From NCBI GenBank assembly GCA_964615935.1, contig CAZTTG010000017.1, positions 14,457 through 78,456 of the forward strand: 64,000 nt of DNA, given 5' to 3'. The notes beneath the pieces were generated by a model. That model had not been told where the DNA came from. It saw only the letters and a program-made list of their open reading frames with translations, and did no database searches. The DNA comes from CAZTTG01 sp964615935. Its GTDB lineage: Bacteria; Planctomycetota; UBA1135; GCA-002686595. The stretch's first letter is position 1. Each line of letters opens with the position of its first letter. A program made the position numbers and the translations under genes. Shown piece after piece: positions 9,047 to 18,127 of the stretch.

Positions 9047-9466
9047 ATGACGAAGAAGACGGCCGTCGTCATCGATGACGAGGAGGACATCACCACCTAC
9101 CTGTCCTCCATCCTCGAGGCGAGCGACTTCGACGTCCGCACGGCCAACGACGCGCGCTCGGGCGAGACGCTCGTCCGGGATCGGCCGCCGGACATCATTC
9201 TCATCGACCTGATGATGCCCGGCCGCTCGGGAGTGCAGCTCTTCGCCCGGCTGCGCGGCGACCCGGCCACCCGGGACATCCCCCTGGTGATGGTCACCGG
9301 CATCAAGGAGGAGATGGGGATCGACTGGGGCGACATCGTGGACCGCTACAAGGTCCGCCAGCCGGACGGCTTCGTGGAGAAGCCGATCGATCCTCACAAG
9401 CTGATGGAGGTCGTCAACGACATCCTCTCGGGCAAGGCCGAGAGAGGTGAGGTCGTGCACGGCTGA
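9047..9466 (+). CDS. single-domain response regulator (receiver only)
   Basis: 139 residues, starting MTKKTAVVIDDEEDITT with AAGGAG 6 nt upstream. Acidic pocket DDEED, phospho-acceptor Asp in IILIDLMMPGRSG (about residue 53), Thr in VMVTG and Lys in FVEKPIDP are all present, so the receiver should be functional. There is no output domain. It probably acts by protein contact or as a phosphorelay partner of the kinase encoded just downstream. It has a 32-bp gap after the HdrD-like gene and is probably co-transcribed with it. Confidence 0.88.
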   Translation: MTKKTAVVIDDEEDITTYLSSILEASDFDVRTANDARSGETLVRDRPPDIILIDLMMPGRSGVQLFARLRGDPATRDIPLVMVTGIKEEMGIDWGDIVDRYKVRQPDGFVEKPIDPHKLMEVVNDILSGKAERGEVVHG

Positions 9467-9521
9467 CGGCCGGCCGCCTCCCGGTGCCATCCGTCCATCG
9501 GGAGGGGCCGGCCCACCAGTC

Positions 9522-11222
9522 ATGAAGCAGGAACACCGGCATCCGTTCCCGCTGTACGGGAAGCTGCTGCTCGAGAACAAGATCCTGCTGCTCCTGGCCG
9601 GCCTGCTGATCCTGCTGGGCGCCGCGATGCTGCTCGCCCAGCACCTGGCCGCCGAGCGGGTGGCGGCGGAGGTGCTGGGGCGGGATCTGCTGGTCGAGGT
9701 GGACCGCCAGCAGCTCGACCGGATCGCCCTGCGGACCGCGGTCCAGGCGTCGATCTACATGATCGCCCCCATCCTGCTGGTGCTGCTGGGGGCTCGCGCG
9801 GTGATCCGCAGGGCCGTCCAGCCCCTGAAGCGGCTGACGCGGGCGGCCGACGAGATCAGCACCGGCAAGCTGGACGCGCTGAGGGGTTTCGGCGTCCACG
9901 TCAACTGCTGGGAGATCACCGGCTGCCAGGAGACCACCTGCGAGGCCTACATGAACCTCGACCAGCAGTGCTGGTACATCGACGGAACGCCCTGTGAGGG
10001 CTACGACTCCCGCTTCCCCGACAAGCTCCCGGCCTGCCGCCAGTGCGAGGTGTATCGCGCCCACCGCGGCGACGAGATCGTGCAGCTCGCGGACGCCTTC
10101 AAGCACATGATCGGCGTCCTCAAGGCCTCCCGCGAGGAGCTGGTCCAGGTCGGAGACTTCCAGAAGCGCCTCATCCGCAACTCCTTCAACGGAGTCATCG
10201 CCACCGACGAGAACGACGTCGTCACCATCTTCAACCTGGCCGCCGAGGAGATGCTGGGCGTGGACCGCAGCGAGGTCATCGGCAAGAAGAGCTGGAGGGC
10301 CTACTTCCTCGACCGCTTCGAGCGCACCATGGACCTGCCCCTCTCCCACGAGCGGGTCCGCCGCGTGCGCGGCTTCCGCTGGGTCAAGTCCGTGGCCCGG
10401 CGCGAGGACGGCGAGGAGATCGAAGTCCTGCTGTCGGGGATCAACCTCTTCGAGCGCGGGATCCACATCGGCAAGGTCTTCTTCTTCCAGGACCTGCGCG
10501 AGATCAACCAGCTGCGCGAGGAGCTGCTCCGCTCCGAGCGGCTGGCGGCCACCGGTCAGGCGGCCGCGGGAATCAGCCACTCCATCAAGAACATCCTGGA
10601 CGGCTTCCTGGGGGGCGCCTACGTCTTCAAGCAGGGCAAGCGCCTGGGCGATCCGGCCAAGATGGACAAGGGCTGGGACATGGTCGAGCGCAACATGGAG
10701 ATCATCGCGGGCCTGGTCAGGGACCTGCTCAACTTCGCCAAGGACCGCACCCCGGTGTACGAGGACGTCGAGCCCGCGGCGCTGATCCAGGACTGCCTGA
10801 CGGCCGCGGGCCTGGGCCAGGAGGAGCGCATCCGGGTGAGCCTCCGGACCGACGACCCTCCCCGCCGCCTGAGGCTGGACGCCGGGGGCTTCCACCAGGC
10901 CCTGGTCAACCTCCTGCGCAACGCCGCCGAGGCCATCCCCGACGATCGGCCGGGGCACGTTCGGGTCGAGCTGCGGTCCGACGAGGAGCGGGTGACCCTG
11001 ACCGTCAGCGACGACGGCCAGGGGATGAGCCCCGAGACCATCGAGAAGATCCAGGGCGGCATGTACTCAACCAAGGGCTCCAAGGGGACCGGTCTGGGCC
11101 TCCTGGTCATCCAGAAGATCGTGAACGAGCACCGGGGCGAGCTGTCGATCGAATCGGAGGAGGGCCGCGGCTCGACCTTCCGGATCGTGATCCCCGTCGT
11201 CGAGGAACCGGCGGCGGCCTGA
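9522..11222 (+). CDS. membrane sensor histidine kinase with Cys/Trp-rich (two-CW-type) linker
   Basis: 566 residues from the ATG at 9522; a GTG at 9447 in frame would add 25 residues that overlap the response regulator gene. Order: two membrane segments (about residues 15-35 and 72-95), a HAMP-like region, then a cysteine-rich block (CWEITGC, CEAYM, QQCWYI, PCEGYD, ACRQC) that resembles the 'two-CW' linkers of other kinases. A PAS domain follows, then an H-box (AAGISHSIKNILDG), N-box (NLLRNAAEAI), DDGQGMS and GTGLGL. The Cys/Trp block could bind metal or a cluster or sense thiol redox state, fitting its place beside Fe-S redox genes. Pairing with the receiver gene upstream is the obvious inference. 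Confidence 0.88.
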   Translation: MKQEHRHPFPLYGKLLLENKILLLLAGLLILLGAAMLLAQHLAAERVAAEVLGRDLLVEVDRQQLDRIALRTAVQASIYMIAPILLVLLGARAVIRRAVQPLKRLTRAADEISTGKLDALRGFGVHVNCWEITGCQETTCEAYMNLDQQCWYIDGTPCEGYDSRFPDKLPACRQCEVYRAHRGDEIVQLADAFKHMIGVLKASREELVQVGDFQKRLIRNSFNGVIATDENDVVTIFNLAAEEMLGVDRSEVIGKKSWRAYFLDRFERTMDLPLSHERVRRVRGFRWVKSVARREDGEEIEVLLSGINLFERGIHIGKVFFFQDLREINQLREELLRSERLAATGQAAAGISHSIKNILDGFLGGAYVFKQGKRLGDPAKMDKGWDMVERNMEIIAGLVRDLLNFAKDRTPVYEDVEPAALIQDCLTAAGLGQEERIRVSLRTDDPPRRLRLDAGGFHQALVNLLRNAAEAIPDDRPGHVRVELRSDEERVTLTVSDDGQGMSPETIEKIQGGMYSTKGSKGTGLGLLVIQKIVNEHRGELSIESEEGRGSTFRIVIPVVEEPAAA

Positions 11223-11232
11223 GGGCCGAGCC

Positions 11233-11916
11233 TCAGGCCGGGGCGGGCCGAAAGGCGCGCGTGCGCTGCTGGATGAACTGGTAGGCCCAGGTGATCCAGA
11301 CGGCCCGACCCATGTGGGACTTGGGATCCACCCTCCGGAAGAGATCCTCGGGCAAGTAGCACACGAAGACGGGCTCCTCGCAGCCCTCGAGCTCCCCCGG
11401 CACGGCGAGGGTCCAGGGCGAGCCCACCACACCCCCCCGGTCCGCCAGGACGGGGAGCCCCTCGCAGTCGAGCTCGGCGTCCGGGGGCTGGGTGAGGCGC
11501 TCCCCCCGCTCGCCCGCGCGGAAGACCAGGGGCGGCTTCAGCTCGCCGCGGTCCAGCACCGACCACGGCGCCAGGGACTTGGCGGTCAGGATGCAGAGGA
11601 ACTCCCACGGCAGGTTCCCCCGGGCCAGCTCGGGCGCCTCCAGGAGCCTCGCGATCAGGAGCTCGCAGGAGGGGGGGGTGCGGGCGGGATCGAGGCCCGC
11701 GCGCGTCAGGCTCCGGCGCAGCTTCGCGACCTCACCGCTCGGCTCCATCCGCCGCTCGGGGAAGCACCGCCGCAGGTGAGCGAGCGCCCCGCGGGTGGCG
11801 GTGTCCATCACCTTGCCCATCTCGCGCTCCTTGCGGCGGAGCATGTGGGAGAGGTGCAGCCGCCAGCCGGGGAGCCGGACGGTGAAGCCTTCGGTCAGGT
11901 CGGGCTGAGTGATCAT
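11233..11916 (-). CDS. B3/4 domain-containing protein (PheT B3/B4-like)
   Basis: 227 residues from the ATG at 11916. The middle resembles the stand-alone B3/B4 domain of phenylalanyl-tRNA synthetase beta: 'RAGLDPARTPPSCELLIARL', then the helix with LCILTAKSLAPWSVLD, 'PLVFRAGERGE' and 'GLPVLADRGGVVGSPW'. Free-standing B3/4 proteins are suspected to edit mischarged tRNA or act on amino-acid derivatives; the function is not established. It converges tail to tail with the sensor kinase gene (10 bp apart). Assignment rests on pattern similarity only. Confidence 0.55.
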   Translation of the reverse strand: MITQPDLTEGFTVRLPGWRLHLSHMLRRKEREMGKVMDTATRGALAHLRRCFPERRMEPSGEVAKLRRSLTRAGLDPARTPPSCELLIARLLEAPELARGNLPWEFLCILTAKSLAPWSVLDRGELKPPLVFRAGERGERLTQPPDAELDCEGLPVLADRGGVVGSPWTLAVPGELEGCEEPVFVCYLPEDLFRRVDPKSHMGRAVWITWAYQFIQQRTRAFRPAPA

Positions 11917-12036
11917 GCGGGCGCCCCGCGGTGCGGCGGCGGCGGCGCTGCCGCCGTCCGACAGGGGGGGTATGGCCAACCTTGGATCGGCAGGGGGAAA
12001 GGCTCGGCCGGGCGATTCTCCGTGTACGCTAAGGCC

Positions 12037-13570
12037 ATGTCCACCCGGGCTCCTCGTATCCGGCGCCGCCTCGCCCTGCTGATGCTCGGCGCGGTGCTGC
12101 AGGGCTGCGGCCGCGACCCCGGCGACGATGGCGACGCGAGCGGCGTCGGGCCGCTCGGCCTGCTCTTGAGGCCGGCCTCGGGGAGCGCCATCGAGCCGGC
12201 GAAGATACGGGTCGTGCAGCGCCTCGAGGCCCCGCCGGAGATCGAGCCCTGGCGGGTGAGCGCGGAGCGCACGTGGATGGAGGGGGATACCCTGTGGCTG
12301 AAGGGCATGGGCCCGCACCGGATCCGCATCCCCGGTCCCTTCGATCCGCGGGCCTTCGACCAGGCGGCCCTGAACGTGGTCGCGACCTCCCCCATCTCCG
12401 TCCGCCTGCACTGGATGCGCGGGGAGCAGGAGGCCATGGGGACGAGCCGGATCCACCTCCCGAGGGTCTCGGAGGCGCCCCAGACGGTGCTCTTCACGCT
12501 CCTGGGCAACCGCGGCCGGACGGGGGACTACACCGGCGTCGAGCTCGAGGTGGAGGGCTGGAACGCGCCTCCCGGAGAACCCCTGAGCTGGGGGCTGTGC
12601 GCCTTCGATCTGGTCGACCGGCCGGCGGCCTCGTGGCTCCCCGCCGGGCCCGAGCAGGTGCGCCTGGTGCAGGTCGGCTACGAGGCGCGCCGCGGCTTCG
12701 GGCTCTCCAGCGGCGAGCCCCTGACCGGGGAGTTCCGCTCTTCTGCTGGCTGCACCTCTACGACGCCCACGTCCCCTACCTCCCGCCCAAGGTCTGGGGG
12801 GAGCTCTACTGGCCCGAGGACCGGGATCCCTGTGACCCCTCCCTGCCGGCGCCCGACTTCCCCGTGCCCATGCGGCTCCCGGGGCTGCGCGATCCCGAGT
12901 GGGTGCGCGCCCAGTACCGGGGGGAGGTGAGCTACCTGGACGGGGAGCTGGGGCGGCTCCTGGAGTCCCCGCGCTTCGCGCAGGGGATCATCGCGGTGAC
13001 CGGCGACCACGGCGAGAGCCTGGGCGAGCACGCGATCTGGTGGGATCACAAGGGGCTCTACCCCAACTGTCTGCGCGTGCCGCTGATCCTGGCCTGGCCG
13101 GGCTGCGCTCGGCCCGCTTCCCGGGCCGCAGCCTGCTCCGCTGGATGGACGGCCCGGACGAGGAGAGCGAGCCGCGCATGGCCCTGGCCGCCAATCGCCA
13201 GGTGGCCTCCGTCACCGACGGGGACTGGCACCTGATCCTCAACCTCCGCCGTTGGCCCCGGGGCGATCTCGGCGCCAGCGAGCTGGTCGAGGCCCACACG
13301 GTCGAGCTGTATCACCTGGGGCGGGATCCGGACTGCCTCTCCGACCTGGTGGAGATCGAGTCCCAGCGCGCCCGGCGGATGCGCGCGCTCCTGGTCGAGT
13401 GGATGGGCGCGGCGCGGCCCACCGGCTGGGCCGATGCCCGGGCCATCGACGACGAGCTCCAGCGCCAGCTCGCCCAGCTCGGCTACGCGGCGGACTCCGA
13501 GCCGCCCGGGGGCGAGGAGCTCTTCGATCCCGGCTGCAGCTGCGAACACTGCGCCCGATTCCGGCCCTGA
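12037..13570 (+). pseudogene. sulfatase-like lipoprotein gene, broken by two internal deletions/frame changes
   Basis: The first frame starts at 12037 with a lipoprotein signal (LMLGAVLQGC) and a beta-rich N-terminal domain, the same layout as the intact sulfatase-like gene at 41366. At about 12738-12745 the coding sense jumps to another frame in the middle of the catalytic domain (LFCWLHLYDAHVPYLPP). The section that should carry the metal ligands and nucleophile is missing, about 160 codons by comparison with the 41366 protein. The second frame contains VTGDHGESLGEH, then at about 13105-13115 the sense changes frame again (into ARFPGRSLLRWMD) and about 20-30 codons of the usual connecting segment are absent. 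The C-terminal part then runs to a stop at 13570. A single functional enzyme cannot be made. Collapse during assembly is an alternative to real decay. Confidence 0.75.
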
Positions 13571-13659
13571 GCGGAGGGCTTGTCAGCCCACCGGGACAGG
13601 GGTACTGTCTTCGCCCCCCACCGGCGCCCGACCCCCTGCGCGCCATCAGGAGAAGCGGC

Positions 13660-14172
13660 ATGACCATCCGGATCTTCGTCACCGGCGGAACCTTCGACAA
13701 GGAGTACGACGAGCTCAACGGCACGCTGTACTTCCAGGACACGCACCTCCGAGAGATGCTGGGGCTGGGGCGCTGTCGGATCGACGTGGACATCCGCACC
13801 CTGATGATGATCGACTCGCGCGACATGACCGATGCGGACCGCGAGATCATCCTGGAGAACTGCGCCAAGTGCGATCGGGACCGGATCGTGATCACCCACG
13901 GCACGGACACCATGCACATGACCGCCTATGTCCTGGGGGGACGGATCACCGACAAGACCGTCGTGCTCACCGGCGCCATGGTCCCCTGGAAGTTCGGCAG
14001 CTCGGACGGTCTGTTCAATCTGGGCAGCGCCCTGGCCTTCGCCCAGGTGCTCCCCCCTGGGGTCTACGTCTCCATGAACGGCCGCTGTTTCCCCTTCGAC
14101 AATGTCCGTAAGAACCGGCAGCTCGGGGTCTTCGAGGAGAAGCGACCCTCGGGGATCGAGCCGGAGGAGTGA
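13660..14172 (+). CDS. asparaginase-like protein, N-terminal domain only
   Basis: 170 residues, about half of a type I/II L-asparaginase (about 330). It keeps the catalytic elements of the N-terminal domain: VTGGTFDKEYD with the first Thr of the TGGT motif, and HGTDTMHMTAYVL with the second Thr-Asp pair, followed by KTVVLTGAM. The C-terminal domain that completes the active site in the tetramer is absent. Short stand-alone versions exist in genomes and are usually annotated only as 'asparaginase domain'; activity is uncertain. Ribosome site AGGAG lies 7-8 nt upstream. It is followed closely by the MBL hydrolase gene, so the two are probably one operon. Confidence 0.8.
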   Translation: MTIRIFVTGGTFDKEYDELNGTLYFQDTHLREMLGLGRCRIDVDIRTLMMIDSRDMTDADREIILENCAKCDRDRIVITHGTDTMHMTAYVLGGRITDKTVVLTGAMVPWKFGSSDGLFNLGSALAFAQVLPPGVYVSMNGRCFPFDNVRKNRQLGVFEEKRPSGIEPEE

Positions 14173-14183
14173 GCGAGGTAGGC

Positions 14184-14849
14184 ATGGGCCAGGATCCGGG
14201 TGTGGACGTGCGCGTGGAGGTCGCGGCGGTGGGGCCCTTCCAGGAGAACGCCTTCTTCCTGGGGACGTCCGCTTCGGAGGAGGTGGTCCTCATCGATCCC
14301 GGGGACGAGGCCGAGCGGCTGCTGGAGCGGGTGGAGGCCCGCGGCTGGAAGCCGGTGGCCATCGTCAACACCCACGCGCACCTGGACCACGTGTGCGCCG
14401 TACAGCCCATCAAGGAGCGCCTGGGGATCCCCTTCTACCTGCACCCCGGCGACCTCCCGGTCCTGGCCGCGGCGCCCGAGCACGCCCTCTTCTTCGGGGT
14501 GCGGCCGCCCGCGGTCCCCGAGGTGGAGCACGCCCTCGAGGACGGCGAGGTCCTGGAGCTGGCCGGCCTGCGCCTGGAGGTGCTCCACACGCCCGGTCAC
14601 TCCCCGGGCGGCGTGTGCCTGCGAGTCGCGGGGCACCTCTTCGCCGGCGACACCCTCTTCGCCGGCTCCATCGGTCGCACCGACCTGCCGGGAGGCGACC
14701 ACCAGACCCTGTTGAGCTCGATCCGCGAGCGGCTCCTGTGCCTGCCGGACGAGACCGTGGTCCACTGCGGCCACGGGCCCGACACGACCATCGGGCAGGA
14801 GCGCATCAGCAACCCCTTCCTCCAGGAGGGGGGGCCGGGCTTCTTCTAG
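14184..14849 (+). CDS. MBL-fold metallo-hydrolase, glyoxalase II-like
   Basis: 221 residues from ATG 14184, which has GAGG 6 nt upstream; a GTG at 14169 overlapping the previous stop is an alternative. Metal motif THAHLDH (THxHxDH), then HTPGHSPGG, AGDTLFAGSIGRTDLPGG and the final HCGHGPDTTIGQE give all binuclear Zn/Fe ligands of the glyoxalase II/persulfide-dioxygenase-like subgroup. It is probably a cytoplasmic thioester or related hydrolase. Downstream of the asparaginase-like gene in the same unit. Confidence 0.85.
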   Translation: MGQDPGVDVRVEVAAVGPFQENAFFLGTSASEEVVLIDPGDEAERLLERVEARGWKPVAIVNTHAHLDHVCAVQPIKERLGIPFYLHPGDLPVLAAAPEHALFFGVRPPAVPEVEHALEDGEVLELAGLRLEVLHTPGHSPGGVCLRVAGHLFAGDTLFAGSIGRTDLPGGDHQTLLSSIRERLLCLPDETVVHCGHGPDTTIGQERISNPFLQEGGPGFF

Positions 14850-14888
14850 CGTCTCCTCTCCTCCCTGAAGGCCACGGACACGCGATCG

Positions 14889-14918
14889 CCCACCGCGGCG
14901 GCAGCCGGCCGCGGTGGG
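14889..14918. terminator. hairpin between convergent genes
   Basis: An 11-bp arm (CCCACCGCGGC, 14889-14899) and its exact complement (14908-14918) enclose an 8-nt loop. It lies between the stop of the MBL gene and the stop of the convergent protease gene. There is no T-run, so it is only terminator-like; it could serve both directions. Confidence 0.45.
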
Positions 14919-14939
14919 CGGTGATGGAAGCCGGCCCCG

Positions 14940-17531
14940 TCAGGGAGCGGGCACGAAGGTGAGGGCGTCGCTCAAGCCGGTCGTGCTGGGGCTCGGCGGA
15001 TCCCGGAACCAGCCCTGCATCCAGGCCCGGTTGCCGGCGCCGATCTGGGCGCAGACCCCGGCCGCGTTCAGGTCCAGGCTCAGGACCCCGGTGCAGGGAG
15101 GTGAGCCGCCGGAGCCCGAGCTCTGGGGAGGAGTGCGCTTGATGGGCGACTGGACGCACAGGAAGCCGCCCTGGAAGGGCAGGTTGTTGGCCCCGCTGGT
15201 CCCGTAGAACAGGATGCCCGGCTTGCTGGACTCGACCTGATCGACGCTCACGGTGAAGCCGCTGGGGGCCGACGCGCTGGGCGCGCCCGAGTAGCCGATG
15301 GCCGGTGTGCAGCCGGAGGAGGTGGTCTTGGCGGTGCAGTAGGTGGTCGGCCCGCCGGACGCCAGGCCCCACAGCTCGACGTCGTCGATGTTCCAGCCGC
15401 TGTAGCGCCAGCTGTCGTCGGTGGTGCCCATGGTCCAGCGCAGGTAGACCGTGCTCTGGCCGTCGGCGATGGACGAAATGTCGAGCTCCTCCTGACTCCA
15501 GGAGTTGTCCTCGATGTAGCTGCCGTTCTCCCACACCGTGGTCCAGTTGGTGCCGTTGGTGCTGACGCGCACGTAGGCGTGGTCGTAGCTGCTGGTCTCC
15601 ACGTTCAGCCAGCGCCAGAACTTCAGCGTCACTCCGACCACCCCGGAGCAGTCCAGGGCGCCGGTCGTGAGGTGGCGCTGAGCGAGGTTGTTGGCGTAGT
15701 CACCGTTCAGGTTGTAGCCGTAGACGTTGGGCCCGGTGTGGCCGCTGGTGGGATCGGGATTGCCGTACTCGCCGCCCCCGCCGGTGGGCTGTCCGTAGGC
15801 CCACTGCCCCTGGACGGTCCAGCCGGGATTCGTGTCCAGGGGGAAGCTGTAGAACGCCTGCGGCACGCCCACCTTGAGCTCCACCAGGCGGGTGGTGTCG
15901 CCCTCTCCGGTGGTCGTGTTCACGAAGGCCACGCTGTCCGCGTAGAGCCCCACCCCCAGCGTGTTGGCGTTGGAGTTGATAGAGACCGTCACGGTGGTGC
16001 TGCCGCCGCCGGGGATGAAGCCCGTGGCGTTGGTGACGCTCACCCAGCTCTGGCCCTGGGTGACGCTGTAGTTGAAGCCGGTGGTGCCCCGGTTCTCGAG
16101 CGTGTAGTCCAGGTGATCCGGGGTGAAGGGGCCGCCCACGTTGCCCTCGGACACCAGGGCCGAGCTCGGCAGGACTCGCAGCCCGGTGGCGCCGGGGGCC
16201 AGGGTGTCCAGCGAGTTGACGCCGGACTGGATGGGATCGAGCCAGCCGGACAGGCGCGTGGAGTTGCTGCCTCCGCCGGTCCAGGAGACCGAGAAGCGGC
16301 CGTACCAGTCGGCGAGGTCGTTGCCACAGGCGGCGTAGCCTCCGTGCAGCTGGCCGATGGCGTGGTGATTCTGGTCGAAGAGCGGAGAGCCCGAGGAGCC
16401 CGGTTCGGTGGTGCCCTTGTCCCAGTCCTCCACCCGCACGTGGGTGCCGTCGCCGGGGACGCCGGTCCCCAGGTAGCTGGTGGTGGTGGTGGGCTGGTCC
16501 TCGAAGCTGATGCTCTTCTCGTCGGTGGCGGGGTGGTGGATGGCCACCGCGTTGGTCGCGTCGTTGCTGGTCCGATCCCAGCCGGAGAAGGACACGTCCC
16601 AGGTGGGATCGGGATCGCTGTCCAGCTCCACCAGGGTGAAGTCCGAGGGGCTGTAGGAGGACCGGAAGTAGGAGCCGGTCTGGTTGTCGGCCAGGGAGCC
16701 GCCGCCCTGCTGGCCGCAGTTGGGGCTCTGGTAGTTCCAGTAGACCACCAGGGACGAGGCGTTGCCGGAGTGGACCCCGCAGTGGTTGGCGGTCATGAAG
16801 TAGGGGGTCTCGTCCTGGGCGGTGTTGTTGAGCATGAAGCCGGTGCAGAAGGTGCTACCGCCGGTGGAGATCACGCCCACCGAGTTGATCTCGTCCCACC
16901 AGGGATCGCCCTCGGGGCAGACCACGTCGATGTTGCAGGAGCCGGATTCGACCCCGCCCCGCTTCTCGCCGAAGAAGCGGTAGCCGACGTTGATCGAGGT
17001 GAGCTCCAGCTCGACCTGGTCGAGGGAGGCCACGGGCACGACCAGCTCGATCAGCAGGTCGTCGCCCAGGACCACCGGGGTCCACAGCTCGCCGTGTCGC
17101 TCGTTGTCCGCGGCCGTGTAGCGCTGGTAGTGGGTCGTCTGCTGGGCGGCCAGCACCATCAGGCTGGCGTCCTCGGGCAGCCGGTAGTGGGTGAAGCCCA
17201 GGTTGAGGGACAGGGCCCCGGGCGCGGTGACCCGCAGCCTCCACAGGAGGGTCTCCGGATCCAGGTTCTCCCAGCTCCCGTCGCTCTGGGGGGCGATGGC
17301 GACCGGGAAGGGCACGGCGAAGCGCGGCGCCAGGCCCTGGGCCTCGCGCCGGAGGTCGTCGGCGTGGACGGCCTGCGCGTCGAGGGGGGGCATCACGATC
17401 TGGGCCGCCGCCTCCAGCGGGCGGCCGCTCGGTACCTGGGCCTCCGCCGCCGGCGATGCACCGGCGATCATCAGGCAGAGGGCGCCCAGCGCGGGGGGGG
17501 CGGCGCTGGCAGACGAACGCAGTAGGCTCAT
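14940..17531 (-). CDS. secreted lysyl-endopeptidase-like serine protease with C-terminal repeat domain
   Basis: 863 residues. Signal peptide (about 1-31), a prodomain, then a trypsin-fold protease resembling Achromobacter lysyl endopeptidase. The triad is visible: His250 in FMTANHC, Asp297 in SPSDFTLVELD and Ser380 in EPGSSGSPLF, with disulfide cysteines nearby. After about residue 460 come an Ig-like/CARDB-like segment and a jellyroll segment (SFPLDTNPGWTVQGQWAYG start). The last 120-130 residues are a domain with TYC, ILFYG, GGFLCV, GWFRDP and LSDAL motifs that also ends the subtilase at 38740. The frame stays open upstream to 17831, but the signal peptide and GAGGA ribosome site fix the start at 17531. 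Probably exported and self-processed. Confidence 0.9.
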   Translation of the reverse strand: MSLLRSSASAAPPALGALCLMIAGASPAAEAQVPSGRPLEAAAQIVMPPLDAQAVHADDLRREAQGLAPRFAVPFPVAIAPQSDGSWENLDPETLLWRLRVTAPGALSLNLGFTHYRLPEDASLMVLAAQQTTHYQRYTAADNERHGELWTPVVLGDDLLIELVVPVASLDQVELELTSINVGYRFFGEKRGGVESGSCNIDVVCPEGDPWWDEINSVGVISTGGSTFCTGFMLNNTAQDETPYFMTANHCGVHSGNASSLVVYWNYQSPNCGQQGGGSLADNQTGSYFRSSYSPSDFTLVELDSDPDPTWDVSFSGWDRTSNDATNAVAIHHPATDEKSISFEDQPTTTTSYLGTGVPGDGTHVRVEDWDKGTTEPGSSGSPLFDQNHHAIGQLHGGYAACGNDLADWYGRFSVSWTGGGSNSTRLSGWLDPIQSGVNSLDTLAPGATGLRVLPSSALVSEGNVGGPFTPDHLDYTLENRGTTGFNYSVTQGQSWVSVTNATGFIPGGGSTTVTVSINSNANTLGVGLYADSVAFVNTTTGEGDTTRLVELKVGVPQAFYSFPLDTNPGWTVQGQWAYGQPTGGGGEYGNPDPTSGHTGPNVYGYNLNGDYANNLAQRHLTTGALDCSGVVGVTLKFWRWLNVETSSYDHAYVRVSTNGTNWTTVWENGSYIEDNSWSQEELDISSIADGQSTVYLRWTMGTTDDSWRYSGWNIDDVELWGLASGGPTTYCTAKTTSSGCTPAIGYSGAPSASAPSGFTVSVDQVESSKPGILFYGTSGANNLPFQGGFLCVQSPIKRTPPQSSGSGGSPPCTGVLSLDLNAAGVCAQIGAGNRAWMQGWFRDPPSPSTTGLSDALTFVPAP

Positions 17532-17739
17532 GGGGATCCTCGAGGTGGGTTTGCGCGTATCAGGGGGGCTACGAATCCCCACCATACCGGGCCGGCGGGC
17601 GATGGCGGGAGGAATCCCCCCCCCGGCGCTCGCGAGCCTTCCGCCCCCCCGGACCAGGCCACGGGGGCGCCAGGGGGGTGATGTCCCCCTGGAGGGCCTC
17701 CCCCGCCCGGAGGGGGGCTGAAAAGGTCTGATTTCTTCT

Positions 17740-17768
17740 TTGCAATTGAGACTCAGTCTCATTATCCT
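17740..17768 (+). promoter_or_regulatory. promoter with Fur-like operator between -35 and -10
   Basis: TTGCAA (17740-17745) and TATCCT (17763-17768) are 17 bp apart. The spacer holds the perfect 7-1-7 palindrome TGAGACTCAGTCTCA (17747-17761). This layout is typical of Fur-family boxes (consensus TGATAATNATTATCA, with TGAGAnT variants), so metal-dependent repression is a reasonable inference. It lies in an unusually AT-rich patch and drives transcription rightward. Confidence 0.6.
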
Positions 17769-17814
17769 GAGGCCACTCCGCGCGGGAGTACGACCGACAC
17801 CCCCCGACCGAGCC

Positions 17815-18006
17815 ATGAAGAGCCACCCCATCGCCGCTCGCCTCTCTGACCCGGTCCTCTATGGCCTCTTCGGCCGGCGACGCCGCCGGTCCGCGAAGCC
17901 GGCCAGTCATCGCTCCGAAGGCGCCCAGTCGACACCCGGGGTTCAGGAGACCCGGGGAGCCGCCTGGCGCCTACGCGGCCCGAGAGCCGCCGGGGCGAGG
18001 TCCTGA
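17815..18006 (+). CDS. small Arg-rich hypothetical protein (doubtful)
   Basis: A 63-codon frame, starting MKSHPIAARLSDPVLYGLFG followed by a very Arg-rich run, lies about 40 nt after the predicted start of the Fur-like promoter. The ribosome site is weak and the composition is typical of chance frames in high-GC DNA. The leader may instead be a non-coding regulatory RNA ending at the terminator at 18128-18160. The rest of 17532-18272 shows no other gene. Confidence 0.25.
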   Translation: MKSHPIAARLSDPVLYGLFGRRRRRSAKPASHRSEGAQSTPGVQETRGAAWRLRGPRAAGARS

Positions 18007-18127
18007 GCCGACCGGGCCCCGCGGAGGCAGGAGCCGCGGGGCCCGGCAGGCCTTCCGAATGACCCCAGCGCCGCGCGGCCACACCTCCGAGCCGCGCCGC
18101 CCAGAGCGCTTCACGATTGCGACAGGT

